Shown here in pieces: positions 1 to 9,104 of a DNA stretch of 64,000 nt. Each line of letters opens with the position of its first letter. Position 1 is the stretch's first letter. The DNA lies in NCBI RefSeq assembly GCF_963678835.1, contig NZ_OY787469.1:1612001-1676000 (forward strand). The letters run 5' to 3'. The position numbers were made by a program, and so were the translations under genes. This stretch comes from an uncultured Desulfuromonas sp. Its GTDB lineage: Bacteria; Desulfobacterota; Desulfuromonadia; Desulfuromonadales; Desulfuromonadaceae. Below the pieces are notes generated by a model. That model was not told the DNA's origin. It did not search any database and saw only the letters and a list, made by a program, of their open reading frames with translations.

Positions 1-411
1 AAACTTTTGCAAATTTCTGGTATCAGCCGATTCAGTACCAAGACCCCCAGGGGACGTAAAGAGCAGCCGGCACCGCAAGTTCTTAAACCAAAAATTCAGA
101 ATCCGGAAGCTGCTGCTCGGCGAAAAGCCATCCGTGAGTACATGAAGAAGAGAAAGTTCAATCCGCAGAAGGTTTCAGACTATCTTTCCCAGCAAATTAA
201 GGAACAAACCGCCATTGAGGGTAAGGATCTTACTGTTAGCACTGTTGATGAGCTGCTTTGTTTTCTGCAGATCTCACAATATTCAAGATATAGCCGGAAA
301 AATCCTGCAGCAAAGCCAACGTTTTTGGTGCGAAAAAAAGGTACGACCCTGATGACTGACTGGGGCAGCTGTCCGGATTTTATCATCGAAAGGAACTCCA
401 ATGCTCACTGA
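1..411 (+). CDS. jetA: Wadjet protein JetA, C-terminal part (cut by window start)
   Basis: The reading frame is open from the first base, so this is the 3' end of a larger gene; a TTG at 7 is not a credible start. About 136 residues remain: a basic stretch (KKRKF), then a predicted helical C-terminus. By family knowledge JetA is the kleisin-like (MukF-like) subunit of the Wadjet complex, which restricts circular plasmids. The identification rests mainly on position: it lies directly before jetB with an 11-base overlap, in the canonical jetA-jetB-jetC-jetD order. The fragment alone has no diagnostic motif. Confidence 0.7.
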   Translation, partial: KLLQISGISRFSTKTPRGRKEQPAPQVLKPKIQNPEAAARRKAIREYMKKRKFNPQKVSDYLSQQIKEQTAIEGKDLTVSTVDELLCFLQISQYSRYSRKNPAAKPTFLVRKKGTTLMTDWGSCPDFIIERNSNAH

Positions 412-1060
412 TCTCAAAAAAAATGCTGATCGAAATGACATTGACCCAGAAGAGCTGCGGACAACGGCTAGCCAACTGCTGGCGCGACAATTTATTTACT
501 TTTCCAACCAGCGTGATCGCAGGGCTTACCGTTTGGTTATGGGCAACAAGGGCTACTTCCAGAACCTGCTTGATGCAATTGATTTCGACCTAATTATTGA
601 AGAAGATTTAGGGATGGCTGGAGCGTTGCCGAGAAAGCGCCAAAATTCATTCGCCTTAAAAAAGGAAGAAACGCTCTTCCTGTTGACTCTTCGGTTGATT
701 TACGAAGAGGCACTGAGCTCCTACAACGTTAGCGACGGATGTGCAAAAACAAACTCGGAACAACTCTTGGCTAGATACTCCCTCGCAACCAACATCTCCG
801 AGCGTCCCAACCTTGGTGACTTGAGGACGACTCTTGTCAAATTTAAAAATTATGGCTTGATTGGTGGCTGGCATGAAGAAAACAGGGTGATTGATTTCCA
901 TATCTGGCCTAGCATTCGCAATGTTGTCAACAACGAGTGGCTTGATACTCTGAACCTCTTTGTCCAATCAGATGATCTAAACGATGTCGGACCCGATGAT
1001 GAGATCATTGAGGACGCCGAGGAAAACGACGAAGAGACCTCCGAGGAGGGTGCCCTTTGA
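401..1060 (+). CDS. jetB: Wadjet protein JetB (MukE-like, DUF4194 type)
   Basis: 219 residues. It starts inside the end of jetA and its stop overlaps the jetC start (TTTGAAAAA around 1057), so the genes are translationally coupled. JetB is the winged-helix, MukE-like subunit that links the kleisin JetA to the SMC-like ATPase JetC. The sequence is compatible with that: a helical fold with the phrase ETLFLLTLRLIYEEA near residue 90, typical of DUF4194/MukE-like proteins, and a very acidic tail (EDAEENDEETSEEG). No enzymatic motif is expected or seen. Function is assigned from fold features plus gene order. Confidence 0.8.
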   Translation: MLTDLKKNADRNDIDPEELRTTASQLLARQFIYFSNQRDRRAYRLVMGNKGYFQNLLDAIDFDLIIEEDLGMAGALPRKRQNSFALKKEETLFLLTLRLIYEEALSSYNVSDGCAKTNSEQLLARYSLATNISERPNLGDLRTTLVKFKNYGLIGGWHEENRVIDFHIWPSIRNVVNNEWLDTLNLFVQSDDLNDVGPDDEIIEDAEENDEETSEEGAL

Positions 1061-4000
1061 AAAAGCTTACCAAGATCATTATGGTCCAGTGGTACCTTTT
1101 TGATGCTGAAGAACTTCGAATTAACGGCGCAACAGCCATAGTCGGTGCTAATGCTGCGGGTAAATCATCAATCCTTGACGGGGTTCAGACCGTTTTGGCT
1201 GGCGGCAATAAAAATAAAATCGGTCTAAATAAAGGTAGTAATGCGAATGGCAAGCGGGAGATTCGCGAGTATTGCCTGGGGATCATCAACGACCCAAGAT
1301 CACACCAACGCACTCAGGAACGCAGTACCTCCAACACTTATCTTGCGCTGTGTTTTGAAGACGAGGCTACCGGGGCGACTTACACGGCCGGCATGGCAAT
1401 TCGCGCAACTAGGGCCGAGACAAAAGAAGAGATCTGTGGCTACTTCATCACCTACGGTAGGCCTCTCTCTACAGACGACTTTACAGACCAAAGAACGGAT
1501 GGGCTGGTCTCTTTACCATGGAGTCACGTCAAAGACAGGTTGCAACGGTCCTTCACCTGGGGACAAGGGGAGCTCAACGAGTCCACCACGTTACTGCTTC
1601 CCAATAAAGGTCCTGGAGACTTTACTCGCCAGATGTATACCAACTTGAGTGCAGAGCCCGGAATGCCTATGAGCGCCTCAACCGCTGTAAAAGCTCTAAT
1701 GTCTGCAGTGGCATTCAAGCCAATAGATGATACGACAAAATTTGTTCGAGATAACATGCTTGATGATGGGATTGTTGACTTACGCGAGCTCCGCGAATCT
1801 TTGCAGTTCTGGCAGGAGATGAAAAGACGTACTGAGCAGGTGGCCAGGCAGATTGAGGAGCTTGCGGCTTTGCAGAAAACCGGAGATAGCATCGTCAAGG
1901 CAGAGACTCTTCTAGCACAGAATCAGCATATTGACCTGTCATTTCGTATCGAACAATGTAACGATGTTATCGGTCCGGCCCAAGTACAATATGACGTAGC
2001 CATAGACAAAATAGACAAGTTGCGTGATAAGATGAATAAAGTTGCGGTCGCAAAAGAGCTTAAAAGCAGGGCGTTGGCCATCAAAACGCTGGAGTATCAA
2101 CAGCAAGACGTGACTCAACAGCTCCAAAAGGAAAATTTGAACAAAGATCAGCTCTCCTTTGAGCTGACCCAGCTCCAAAAAACAACCAACGACTTTCGTA
2201 GAGCCTGCCTAGGCCTAGAATCTATTTCAAAAACCCTTCATGTATCTGATGCATGTCGCAACATTGCCAGTAAAATTATTCAAATATTAAATCCTGATGG
2301 CGGCTTGCTGGCAGATAGTTGGCTCGACGATCAGGAGTCTCTCAATGTGCTCATTGCCGAAGCAATCAACTGTGTTAAACCTGAGATGGAACGCCTTGAA
2401 GGGCTCAAAGTTGGCCTGTGGACAAAGATGGCTCCGCTTCAGGCTGAATGTGAGGAACTTCAGTCTCGGATTGGCCAGCTGAAAAAGAAAAAATCCCCCT
2501 TGGGGCGCAACACCCTTGCGTTACAGGAATTGCTGAACAGAGAGCGGATTCAAGCGACGCCGCTGTGTGACCTGATAGACGTAACCGATGAGGCGTGGCG
2601 CGCCACCATTGAAGCTATTCTGGGGAGGAAACGTGAAGCCCTGATTGTTTCCCCTGATAGAGCTCGTGAGGCTATTCGCCTTTACCGGCACGAAGGGAAG
2701 CACTGTCGAGGCAGCCATGTGGTCAATACCACCAGAACATCAGAATGGTCCTCGTTAATGCAACCGAATTCTTTGGCAGAACTGATTGAAGCGGATGATC
2801 CCCACGCTAGAGCCTATGTGAACTTGCAACTCGGTAACATTATGTGTGTTGAAACGGAATCCGAGTTGCAGCAACATAATAGAGCTGCAACCACTGACCT
2901 CATGTTGACTTCCGGCGGGACAACAACACAGAAATATGAGACCGACCCTATTTTGGGGAGAAAAAACCGAGATAATCTGAGGAGGACCCTGGAAAAGCGT
3001 TATGAGGACAAGGCACACTCTGTTGAAACCCTTGATGACCATCTTGTCGAACTCCAAGCTAGCGTTATAACCTTAGGCAATTTCCATCAGTTCTTCACTG
3101 AATCAGAGACGGGCTATGCCGACCTCGCCACACGTCTTGCTGAGAAGATGTCTGAGATTTTACGTCTTGACAAAAAAATTGCGCAACTGGAACAGAATGA
3201 CTGCGTCGGGCTAAAAAAAGAGGTTGATGATCTCTCCTTGGAGGTAGGCGACCTATTGCAGAAAATCGAGGATTACAAGGAAAAGATTGAAACTAAAAAC
3301 GCAGCTAAAGTTCGACTCGAATTGGAAATTGAAGCTCAGATTGAGCAGTCTGAAGTACTTATTGCTGCCAGAAATGCCCACCACGAAGAGCACCCGGAGC
3401 TCGAGTTAGCCGATGCTGCTGACCGTATGGATAAGTTGCGGGAGAAGTTTTCGTTCGAGCAACACTTTTTTCCTGCTGTGCTGGGTTTTCTCAATTCAGA
3501 AAAACAACGCAGAGAAGATCAGGTCCAGAGCGACAAAGAGAACCTGTTGATCGGATTGCAAGAATACCTTGGCCGCTATCCGTCAACGACAGACGAGTTG
3601 CAGTCACTTGCTCTTCACACCATGAGGGATCGTTTTGTGTTCATCTCTACTGAGCTGGTTAAACTTGAAGAAACGGAACTGGCGACTCACCGGGGGCAAG
3701 CCGAAAGAGCACTCTTCGAAGTGGAAAAACTTTTCCGCGACAGTTTTGTCGGCCGCCTTTCCGAACGGTTGAAATCTGTTCGCGAAACTATCCAAGGCCT
3801 CAATTTCGCCTTAAAAAAACTGCCGTTCCACGATGAGTACTGCCAGTTCCGTTATAAGCCAGATCCCGAGCTAAAGAAAATCTATGACTATGCTCTCTCG
3901 TTCGAGAAAGAGAGCCCAGCGGCGGTCGGCGGTTTATTTGATCCCGCCAATGACGATACGTCACCACACCATGAAGCCATTCACTTTATTAAATCTGCGC

Positions 4001-4494
4001 TTCAAGACGATGAAGGGCTGGCCAAGGTTATACAGGATTACCGGAAATATTACGTGTTTGATGTTGAAATGTATAACCTCAACCACGAGCGTGTGGCCAC
4101 GCTTTCCCATCGACTTCAAAAGGGCTCGGGGGGAGAAAATCAGACTCCCTTCTACGTGGCAATCGGCTCATCGCTTACTACTGCCTTCATGATTCACCCA
4201 AAAGGCAATGGTGAGGTATATGGCGGTCTTTGCCTTGCACCTTTTGACGAAGCTTTTTCTAAACTCGACGAATCAAATACGATCAACTGCCTTGAATTCA
4301 TGAAACGTATCAATCTTCAAGTCCTGTTGGCTGCACCCGATGAGAAGATGTGGCACATTGCGCCGATGATAGACACTATGATTCAGATCTCACGGGAAGG
4401 TTCAGAGATTTACCTTGAAGAGATTTGTCTGTCCGACAAGGCGCACGACCTGTTGCAATCGGACAGCCCGTTTAAACATGCCGCTGGAGATTGA
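1057..4494 (+). CDS. jetC: Wadjet protein JetC (SMC/MukB-like ATPase)
   Basis: 1145 residues. The Walker A motif GANAAGKS lies at 30-37, two long coiled-coil arms rich in E/K/Q heptads span roughly 230-480 and 650-980, and a globular hinge-like segment lies between them (about 480-640, with TPLCDLIDVTDEAWRATIE). The ABC signature LQKGSGGEN is at 1020-1028 and Walker B with catalytic glutamate (LAPFDEAFSKLDE) is centred on D1064/E1065. By family knowledge JetC is the loop-extruding motor of Wadjet that senses small circular DNA. All ATPase motifs are intact, so the subunit looks functional. It overlaps jetB and jetD by four bases each, indicating one operon. Confidence 0.92.
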   Translation: MKKLTKIIMVQWYLFDAEELRINGATAIVGANAAGKSSILDGVQTVLAGGNKNKIGLNKGSNANGKREIREYCLGIINDPRSHQRTQERSTSNTYLALCFEDEATGATYTAGMAIRATRAETKEEICGYFITYGRPLSTDDFTDQRTDGLVSLPWSHVKDRLQRSFTWGQGELNESTTLLLPNKGPGDFTRQMYTNLSAEPGMPMSASTAVKALMSAVAFKPIDDTTKFVRDNMLDDGIVDLRELRESLQFWQEMKRRTEQVARQIEELAALQKTGDSIVKAETLLAQNQHIDLSFRIEQCNDVIGPAQVQYDVAIDKIDKLRDKMNKVAVAKELKSRALAIKTLEYQQQDVTQQLQKENLNKDQLSFELTQLQKTTNDFRRACLGLESISKTLHVSDACRNIASKIIQILNPDGGLLADSWLDDQESLNVLIAEAINCVKPEMERLEGLKVGLWTKMAPLQAECEELQSRIGQLKKKKSPLGRNTLALQELLNRERIQATPLCDLIDVTDEAWRATIEAILGRKREALIVSPDRAREAIRLYRHEGKHCRGSHVVNTTRTSEWSSLMQPNSLAELIEADDPHARAYVNLQLGNIMCVETESELQQHNRAATTDLMLTSGGTTTQKYETDPILGRKNRDNLRRTLEKRYEDKAHSVETLDDHLVELQASVITLGNFHQFFTESETGYADLATRLAEKMSEILRLDKKIAQLEQNDCVGLKKEVDDLSLEVGDLLQKIEDYKEKIETKNAAKVRLELEIEAQIEQSEVLIAARNAHHEEHPELELADAADRMDKLREKFSFEQHFFPAVLGFLNSEKQRREDQVQSDKENLLIGLQEYLGRYPSTTDELQSLALHTMRDRFVFISTELVKLEETELATHRGQAERALFEVEKLFRDSFVGRLSERLKSVRETIQGLNFALKKLPFHDEYCQFRYKPDPELKKIYDYALSFEKESPAAVGGLFDPANDDTSPHHEAIHFIKSALQDDEGLAKVIQDYRKYYVFDVEMYNLNHERVATLSHRLQKGSGGENQTPFYVAIGSSLTTAFMIHPKGNGEVYGGLCLAPFDEAFSKLDESNTINCLEFMKRINLQVLLAAPDEKMWHIAPMIDTMIQISREGSEIYLEEICLSDKAHDLLQSDSPFKHAAGD

Positions 4495-5714
4495 ATATGC
4501 CCCCAGCCTTAGAACTACTCAAAGAGTTGCTGACGATGTGGGAGGAGTCGCCTGACGGAACGCGCAAGAAAGTTTTGCATATCACCAAGAAAAAGGCGCC
4601 AGCCTATTATAGGACGGTTGATCCCGATTTAAAGAATGAGCTCCACGAGGGGCTCAATAGCGCTGCAAAGACTGGTGCTGTTTTATTGACCTGGGGGAAA
4701 TTCACTGAGCGGCACTTACTCAAGAAAATCACTCTAGAAAATCCCCGAACATTGGCAGATCATCTTGGAGTAACCCTCGCTGTCGACCGTGTTGACGGTT
4801 ACCGCCACGCACTTACGGCCGGTATCCCAAGTGACTTCCTGTGGGGAACTGAGATCGTCGAAGAAATCCTGAAAAAATGGCGCACCGCATCTTCTTATAA
4901 CCGGATTGACCCAGGAAATGTTGATGCTGCGCTCAACCTTATTCGCGCCCTATGGCATATCGAAGCCGGCAATCATCAAGGACTGGATCTTCGCACCTTC
5001 AGCGCTAAATTCCTCGGAAACTCAAAGACCATGGAGTCAATTTCCGGCCTATTTTCTAAGGTCTGGCAGCAACACTACGGAGGGGATTTAAGCCCCACAG
5101 AGCTTTACGAATCGATGGGGCTTTGTAAGTTCCCGCAGCCCGTCTTTATCAAAGGGCCTCTTAAAATGGAAGTAGCCGGCGGTCACATTGACTGTTCGCA
5201 GATCCGTTCCTACGTTGGATTTGCTCCCGACAGTGTTACGCAGATTTCTGCGAACACCACGCCTGATTATATCCTGACTATCGAAAACCTAGCCTCCTAT
5301 AATCGCCACTGCAGAGAGATTGTTGATAATGGGGTTGTTCTTTTTAGTAGCGGCTTCCCGTCTCCAGGCTTTTGCCAAATGCTGACATTGCTTGGAAGGT
5401 CAGTAGAGGCGGAAGTGCCGTTCTATCATTGGAGCGATATAGATCTTGGTGGTTTGAGAATTTTCAGGAGGATCGCTGGGGTTCTTCATGATGAACTTGG
5501 CGGTAAAGAGCTCCATCCGCATTTGATGACAGCCGAAGTACTCTCAGAGTATGCAGAGTATGGCAAAAAGAAGACGGATAAAGTACTGAGCAATTATGAA
5601 CGAATCAAGAAAGACTGCCCACAGCTCACAACGCTGATTGATCGGATGCTTATCGATGGTGAGGACTGTCTGACTCTGGAGCAGGAAAACCTTTCTCCTC
5701 AATCCGTTCTGTAG
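4491..5714 (+). CDS. jetD: Wadjet nuclease JetD (DUF3322/DUF2220, Toprim-like)
   Basis: 407 residues, starting ATG inside the jetC stop. The C-terminal half carries Toprim-type metal ligands: E265 in LTIENLASY and the D316/D318 pair in HWSDIDLGG. The protein ends with the LEQENL phrase common in this family. JetD resembles the A subunit of topoisomerase VI and cleaves the circular plasmid that JetABC has bound. The N-terminal half (about 1-180) corresponds to DUF3322. Catalytic acidic residues are present, so the gene is probably active. It is the last gene of the four-gene operon; transcription then meets a convergent recombinase gene. Confidence 0.9.
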   Translation: MNMPPALELLKELLTMWEESPDGTRKKVLHITKKKAPAYYRTVDPDLKNELHEGLNSAAKTGAVLLTWGKFTERHLLKKITLENPRTLADHLGVTLAVDRVDGYRHALTAGIPSDFLWGTEIVEEILKKWRTASSYNRIDPGNVDAALNLIRALWHIEAGNHQGLDLRTFSAKFLGNSKTMESISGLFSKVWQQHYGGDLSPTELYESMGLCKFPQPVFIKGPLKMEVAGGHIDCSQIRSYVGFAPDSVTQISANTTPDYILTIENLASYNRHCREIVDNGVVLFSSGFPSPGFCQMLTLLGRSVEAEVPFYHWSDIDLGGLRIFRRIAGVLHDELGGKELHPHLMTAEVLSEYAEYGKKKTDKVLSNYERIKKDCPQLTTLIDRMLIDGEDCLTLEQENLSPQSVL

Positions 5715-5834
5715 TAAATCGCCACTGCTGCAAGAGTCCTGTCTGCTAAATACCCGATCACTTTTTCCTTTTCGCGGGGAGATGCAAGGGAAACAGGGGG
5801 AGGGGACGAAAACTACAACAAGGCCGCCGCCACC

Positions 5835-6485
5835 TCACTGGATGAGACGGGATATGGTTGTTGCTTTGAATTGGCAACCTCGAACAGTTGTCATCCCTGA
5901 GAGGTTGAGTGTGGCAGCTATCTCCGACAAACCGTGTCCTGCGTTATGCAATTTGACCGCCAGCGTTCGTGCTTGGTGGTTGTCGTGTCGGGCTTTACTT
6001 TGTCGGGCTGCTGTACCTTTTTTACGCGCTTCTTGAGTTAAGTTCTGCGGGTTGCCGTTTATTTTTTGCCGTCCTTCACGTTTGCGTTTTGCGTCTAAAG
6101 CAGCTTTCGTCCGAATGCTGATAAGCTCACGTTCCCTCTCCGCCACGGCGAAGAGGAGGGTCAATGTGAATCGGTCTGTTTGAGGGCAGTCGCAAGCCAT
6201 TAGTCGACCTTCGAGCCTGTCGAAAATCTCTAAAGCATCGCGGACGTTTCTGCTGAGGCGATCACATTTTGCAACAATGATCGTATGTCCGCCAGCGTTG
6301 GCCTCTTTTATGGCCTTGGCTAGCCCTGTGCGTCCATTAGTGCTTGATGCGCTGGCAATGTCAGTGAATTCACCGATAAGGTTGTCGCCGGCAAAGTGCT
6401 CGACAATCGCTTTTTGACTTTCAAGCCCTAAACCGCTTTTTCCCTGACCAGCAGTGCTCACTCGATAGTATGCGATGTATCCCAT
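5835..6485 (-). CDS. Serine recombinase (resolvase/invertase family)
   Basis: 216 residues from ATG at 6485, preferred over an upstream start at 6518 because GGGAGGG lies nine bases before it and the family N-terminus begins MGYIAYYRVST. The serine of YYRVST is the expected nucleophile. Other family signatures are DIASAS, the CDRLSRN segment (arginines of the active site), and a C-terminal helix-turn-helix (LSEIAATLNLSGMTTVRG). Size and layout match small resolvase/invertases rather than large integrases. Its promoter region holds a perfect inverted repeat (6507-6542). It is divergent from the palm-domain gene at 6776, suggesting a shared mobile or regulatory unit. Confidence 0.93.
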   Translation of the reverse strand: MGYIAYYRVSTAGQGKSGLGLESQKAIVEHFAGDNLIGEFTDIASASSTNGRTGLAKAIKEANAGGHTIIVAKCDRLSRNVRDALEIFDRLEGRLMACDCPQTDRFTLTLLFAVAERERELISIRTKAALDAKRKREGRQKINGNPQNLTQEARKKGTAARQSKARHDNHQARTLAVKLHNAGHGLSEIAATLNLSGMTTVRGCQFKATTISRLIQ

Positions 6486-6506
6486 GAAATTATCCCTCCC
6501 TGTATA

Positions 6507-6542
6507 TTTACATATCATAAACGGTCGTTGTTGATATGTAAA
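6507..6542. repeat. Perfect inverted repeat over the recombinase promoter (res-like site)
   Basis: Arms TTTACATATC (6507-6516) and GATATGTAAA (6533-6542) are exact reverse complements separated by 16 bases. The site begins 22 bases upstream of the recombinase start. Serine resolvases bind dimer sites of about this size and often regulate their own gene from them, so this is a candidate crossover or operator site. That role is inference. Confidence 0.6.
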
Positions 6543-6775
6543 GATATGGGGAGGGTTGTAGAATAGCTTTTTACGTTGGTCGTGTAGTTTTAAGGCTGGG
6601 GTATCACGGTTCCCAGTGATTTTGAAGAATTACCTTGGAGCGTTTTCTGTAGTGCTGGTAAGTTGTGTTGCACTCTCGTATGGAATCACCATCCATCAGG
6701 ATATTCTCGACGACCCACGACAAACCCACCTGAAGGTTTCTTGATTTAATCTCAACAGCAAAGATCTCAACTCAT

Positions 6776-8455
6776 ATGAACAAATACGACAACTCAACCC
6801 CCTTCGACAGCAACCTATGGTCCACCGCTCCTGAGGTCGATTTTGCGATTAAAGACCTGAAGGAGAAAATCTGCGCCAGCGGTACTATCCAGAGGTGGCA
6901 TAAACGGTACGACGACAATCTCAGGCTGATCCTGCTGAACCTCTTCAGGGCAGCCAACTGGGATCCTGAAAAATATGTCGCCTATTCACGCAAAAAAGAG
7001 ACCTACCAGACCCTGAAATTCTACAAGAATCCCCTACTGAAGTACGATGCCATCGTCAAATTAGTCGATATCCTCGCGAACGAATTAGGTTACATCGAGA
7101 CCAAGCTGGGCTTCTCCTTTCGAGAGCAAGGGTATTTCCGCACTGCGCGAATGAAAGCAACGCCCGAGTTCATCGAGATGATGAAGAATGAGTATGATCT
7201 TTCTGAGTTCAGTCCCAGCCGCTTCCCCGGCGAAAGAAACATCATCCTTCGTGACAAAGTCGATGGTAAGAAGGTTCTCGTCGAGTACACTCCGACTCCT
7301 CAGACAGAACTTATGGAGAAGAACCTGCAACAGATCAACACCGTACTGTCCCAGCACCACGTTGGTTTATGCGTCGCAGATTCTTCAACCAGTAGAGATA
7401 AAGGCCGTTCTAATCAGGTTGTTCAGACCGATTACAAGAACGATCTGCAGATGTTGCGACTGTCGCTTGAGATGCAGGGAGATGGCCATCTTCTCGACGA
7501 AGCGATACATGAGATGAAAACCAGTATCGTTCTCGAAGAAGATCCGCAACATGGCGATCAAATCGTCTTCGATGAAGAGATGGGCGGAAACTTTCTTGAG
7601 ATAAATCGACGACACGAAGGATCTGCCCCAAGCGATATCTACTCTGCTACTGATTTTACACGTACAGTTTTATCGAGGGTTTTTAACGATGGACGTTTCG
7701 ACCATGGAGGCCGTTTCTACCGAGGATGGTGGCAATCAATCCCGAGCAAGTTTCGAAAGTTCATCCGCATTGACGATGAGCCCGTCGTCGAAATTGATTT
7801 TTCTGGCCTGCACTTCTGTTTATTGTATCTGGAGTCAGATTTGCCTATTCCAGCAGGTGATGTTTATGCCGTAGATGGTCTTCCGGCGAAAGCCAGACCA
7901 TATCTGAAGAGAGCACTGAATATTGTTCTGAACTCAGATGACGAATCTTCCGCCATTGGTGCAATTCAGGCGAACTGCTACCTAGAAAAACTTCGCGTGG
8001 CAGAGCTCGCAAAATACAGCGACAAACAGATCATCGACATGCTGCTAGATAAGCATAGTGTCCTACGAGATCAGGGCTATTTTTACTCTGGCTACGGGGT
8101 GAAACTTCAGTACATCGATTCCATGCTGGCCGAAGCTATCATGCTGGATCTTGCGAACCAAGACATCCCTGCGCTACCGGTTCATGATTCTTTCCTCGTC
8201 GCCAAGAAGCATCGGAACGCACTTTATCAGGCAATGATGAATGCAACCCGTCAACGTTACAGTGTTGAAATGAAGACAAAGCTCTCGACAACCGCATACG
8301 AAGAGAGCCTGCTAGTCCTGAGAGAGAATATTTCCGAGGAGGATCTCCCAAACTCCGAAGAGGAATTTGAGCATAGTTGGATAAACCAGGAGGCCTGCAA
8401 GCGCTATTATAGTCGATTCAACGCATGGAGAAGGAGAAACATCAATCCAACATGA
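6776..8455 (+). CDS. Uncharacterised protein with family A / single-subunit RNA polymerase-type palm
   Basis: 559 residues; I do not recognise the family by name. The C-terminal 230 residues read like a single-subunit polymerase palm. Motif A is VVEIDFSGLHF with D341, followed by GDVYAVDG. Motif B is R374-x3-K378 (ARPYLKRALNIVLN). A GVKLQYIDSMLAEAIM helix follows, and motif C is LPVHDSFLV with D471. DNA polymerase I has HDE at motif C and T7 RNA polymerase has HDS, as here. At the place of the T7 RNAP sugar-sensing tyrosine (K+8) this protein has N386. No 3'-5' exonuclease motifs are evident in the N-terminal 330 residues. It is divergent from the serine recombinase. DNA polymerase, RNA polymerase or primer-synthesising activity are all possible; catalysis is unproven. 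The ATG has only a weak ribosome site. Confidence 0.6.
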   Translation: MNKYDNSTPFDSNLWSTAPEVDFAIKDLKEKICASGTIQRWHKRYDDNLRLILLNLFRAANWDPEKYVAYSRKKETYQTLKFYKNPLLKYDAIVKLVDILANELGYIETKLGFSFREQGYFRTARMKATPEFIEMMKNEYDLSEFSPSRFPGERNIILRDKVDGKKVLVEYTPTPQTELMEKNLQQINTVLSQHHVGLCVADSSTSRDKGRSNQVVQTDYKNDLQMLRLSLEMQGDGHLLDEAIHEMKTSIVLEEDPQHGDQIVFDEEMGGNFLEINRRHEGSAPSDIYSATDFTRTVLSRVFNDGRFDHGGRFYRGWWQSIPSKFRKFIRIDDEPVVEIDFSGLHFCLLYLESDLPIPAGDVYAVDGLPAKARPYLKRALNIVLNSDDESSAIGAIQANCYLEKLRVAELAKYSDKQIIDMLLDKHSVLRDQGYFYSGYGVKLQYIDSMLAEAIMLDLANQDIPALPVHDSFLVAKKHRNALYQAMMNATRQRYSVEMKTKLSTTAYEESLLVLRENISEEDLPNSEEEFEHSWINQEACKRYYSRFNAWRRRNINPT

Positions 8456-9104
8456 TAAAGCGTCGTTCCTCCTCCCACCAAGAGCGGGAGTGTTCTTGTC
8501 AACCGATTCTTTCCATAACGGGTCCCGTTAAGACTTTTCTCTATTGTATTCCATTCTAAGTCTGTCGGAGGGGCTCCATTAGCGATTCTCACGTCGATTT
8601 ATGAATTATTTACTTCGTCAAGACGTCTAGCTTTTTTTGGCAACTACTATGTAGTGCGTGCGATATCTGGACGGGGTGGGGCGCATCTGGGGGTTTTATC
8701 CGCTTTTGTGTTTGGAGCCGAATGCCTCTACATTATGCTGTGCAAACCTTAGCGCTTTTGCCTGATTTATCTCCTATAGAAGCTACCTGTAGTGGTCTTA
8801 TATGGTTTTGCATGAAGTCTCGATGGGATAAAGTTGGACAGGTATAAATATATGTTGTATTTATCTATCTTCCTATTGTTATATTTATTAATATGCGTGT
8901 TTTTAATTGGTAGGCATATGTGTAGTTATTGATTTCGATTATGTATATCTATTGTCACTTGTGTGAATATGAATATATTGATTGTCACTTGTGACAATTT
9001 ATTTATTTTTTTACCGGTATACAATCAATTTATTTATGCTATTTATTTATAGCGGAATTGATCAAGTATGGTGGATGCCTTTTTTTGATGATAGGAGTAA
9101 TGCC
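8456..9104. other. 650-base intergenic region, very AT-rich second half
   Basis: No credible gene is seen. Near the left end is a compact inverted repeat AACGGG-T-CCCGTT (8517-8529) that could form a weak hairpin after the palm-domain gene. From about 8830 the sequence becomes extremely AT-rich and contains the repeated operator-like sites described separately. This is the promoter region of the cas operon. Confidence 0.5.
8951..8998. promoter_or_regulatory. Two copies of an operator-like sequence upstream of csb1
   Basis: ATTGTCACTTGTG occurs at 8951-8963 and again at 8981-8993, 30 bases apart. The second copy is extended into a perfect palindrome, ATTGTCACTTGTGACAAT (8981-8998). The pair lies about 110-150 bases before the csb1 start, in an AT-rich promoter region, as expected for a dimeric regulator bound on one DNA face. 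No regulator gene is adjacent, so the binding protein is unknown. Confidence 0.5.
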
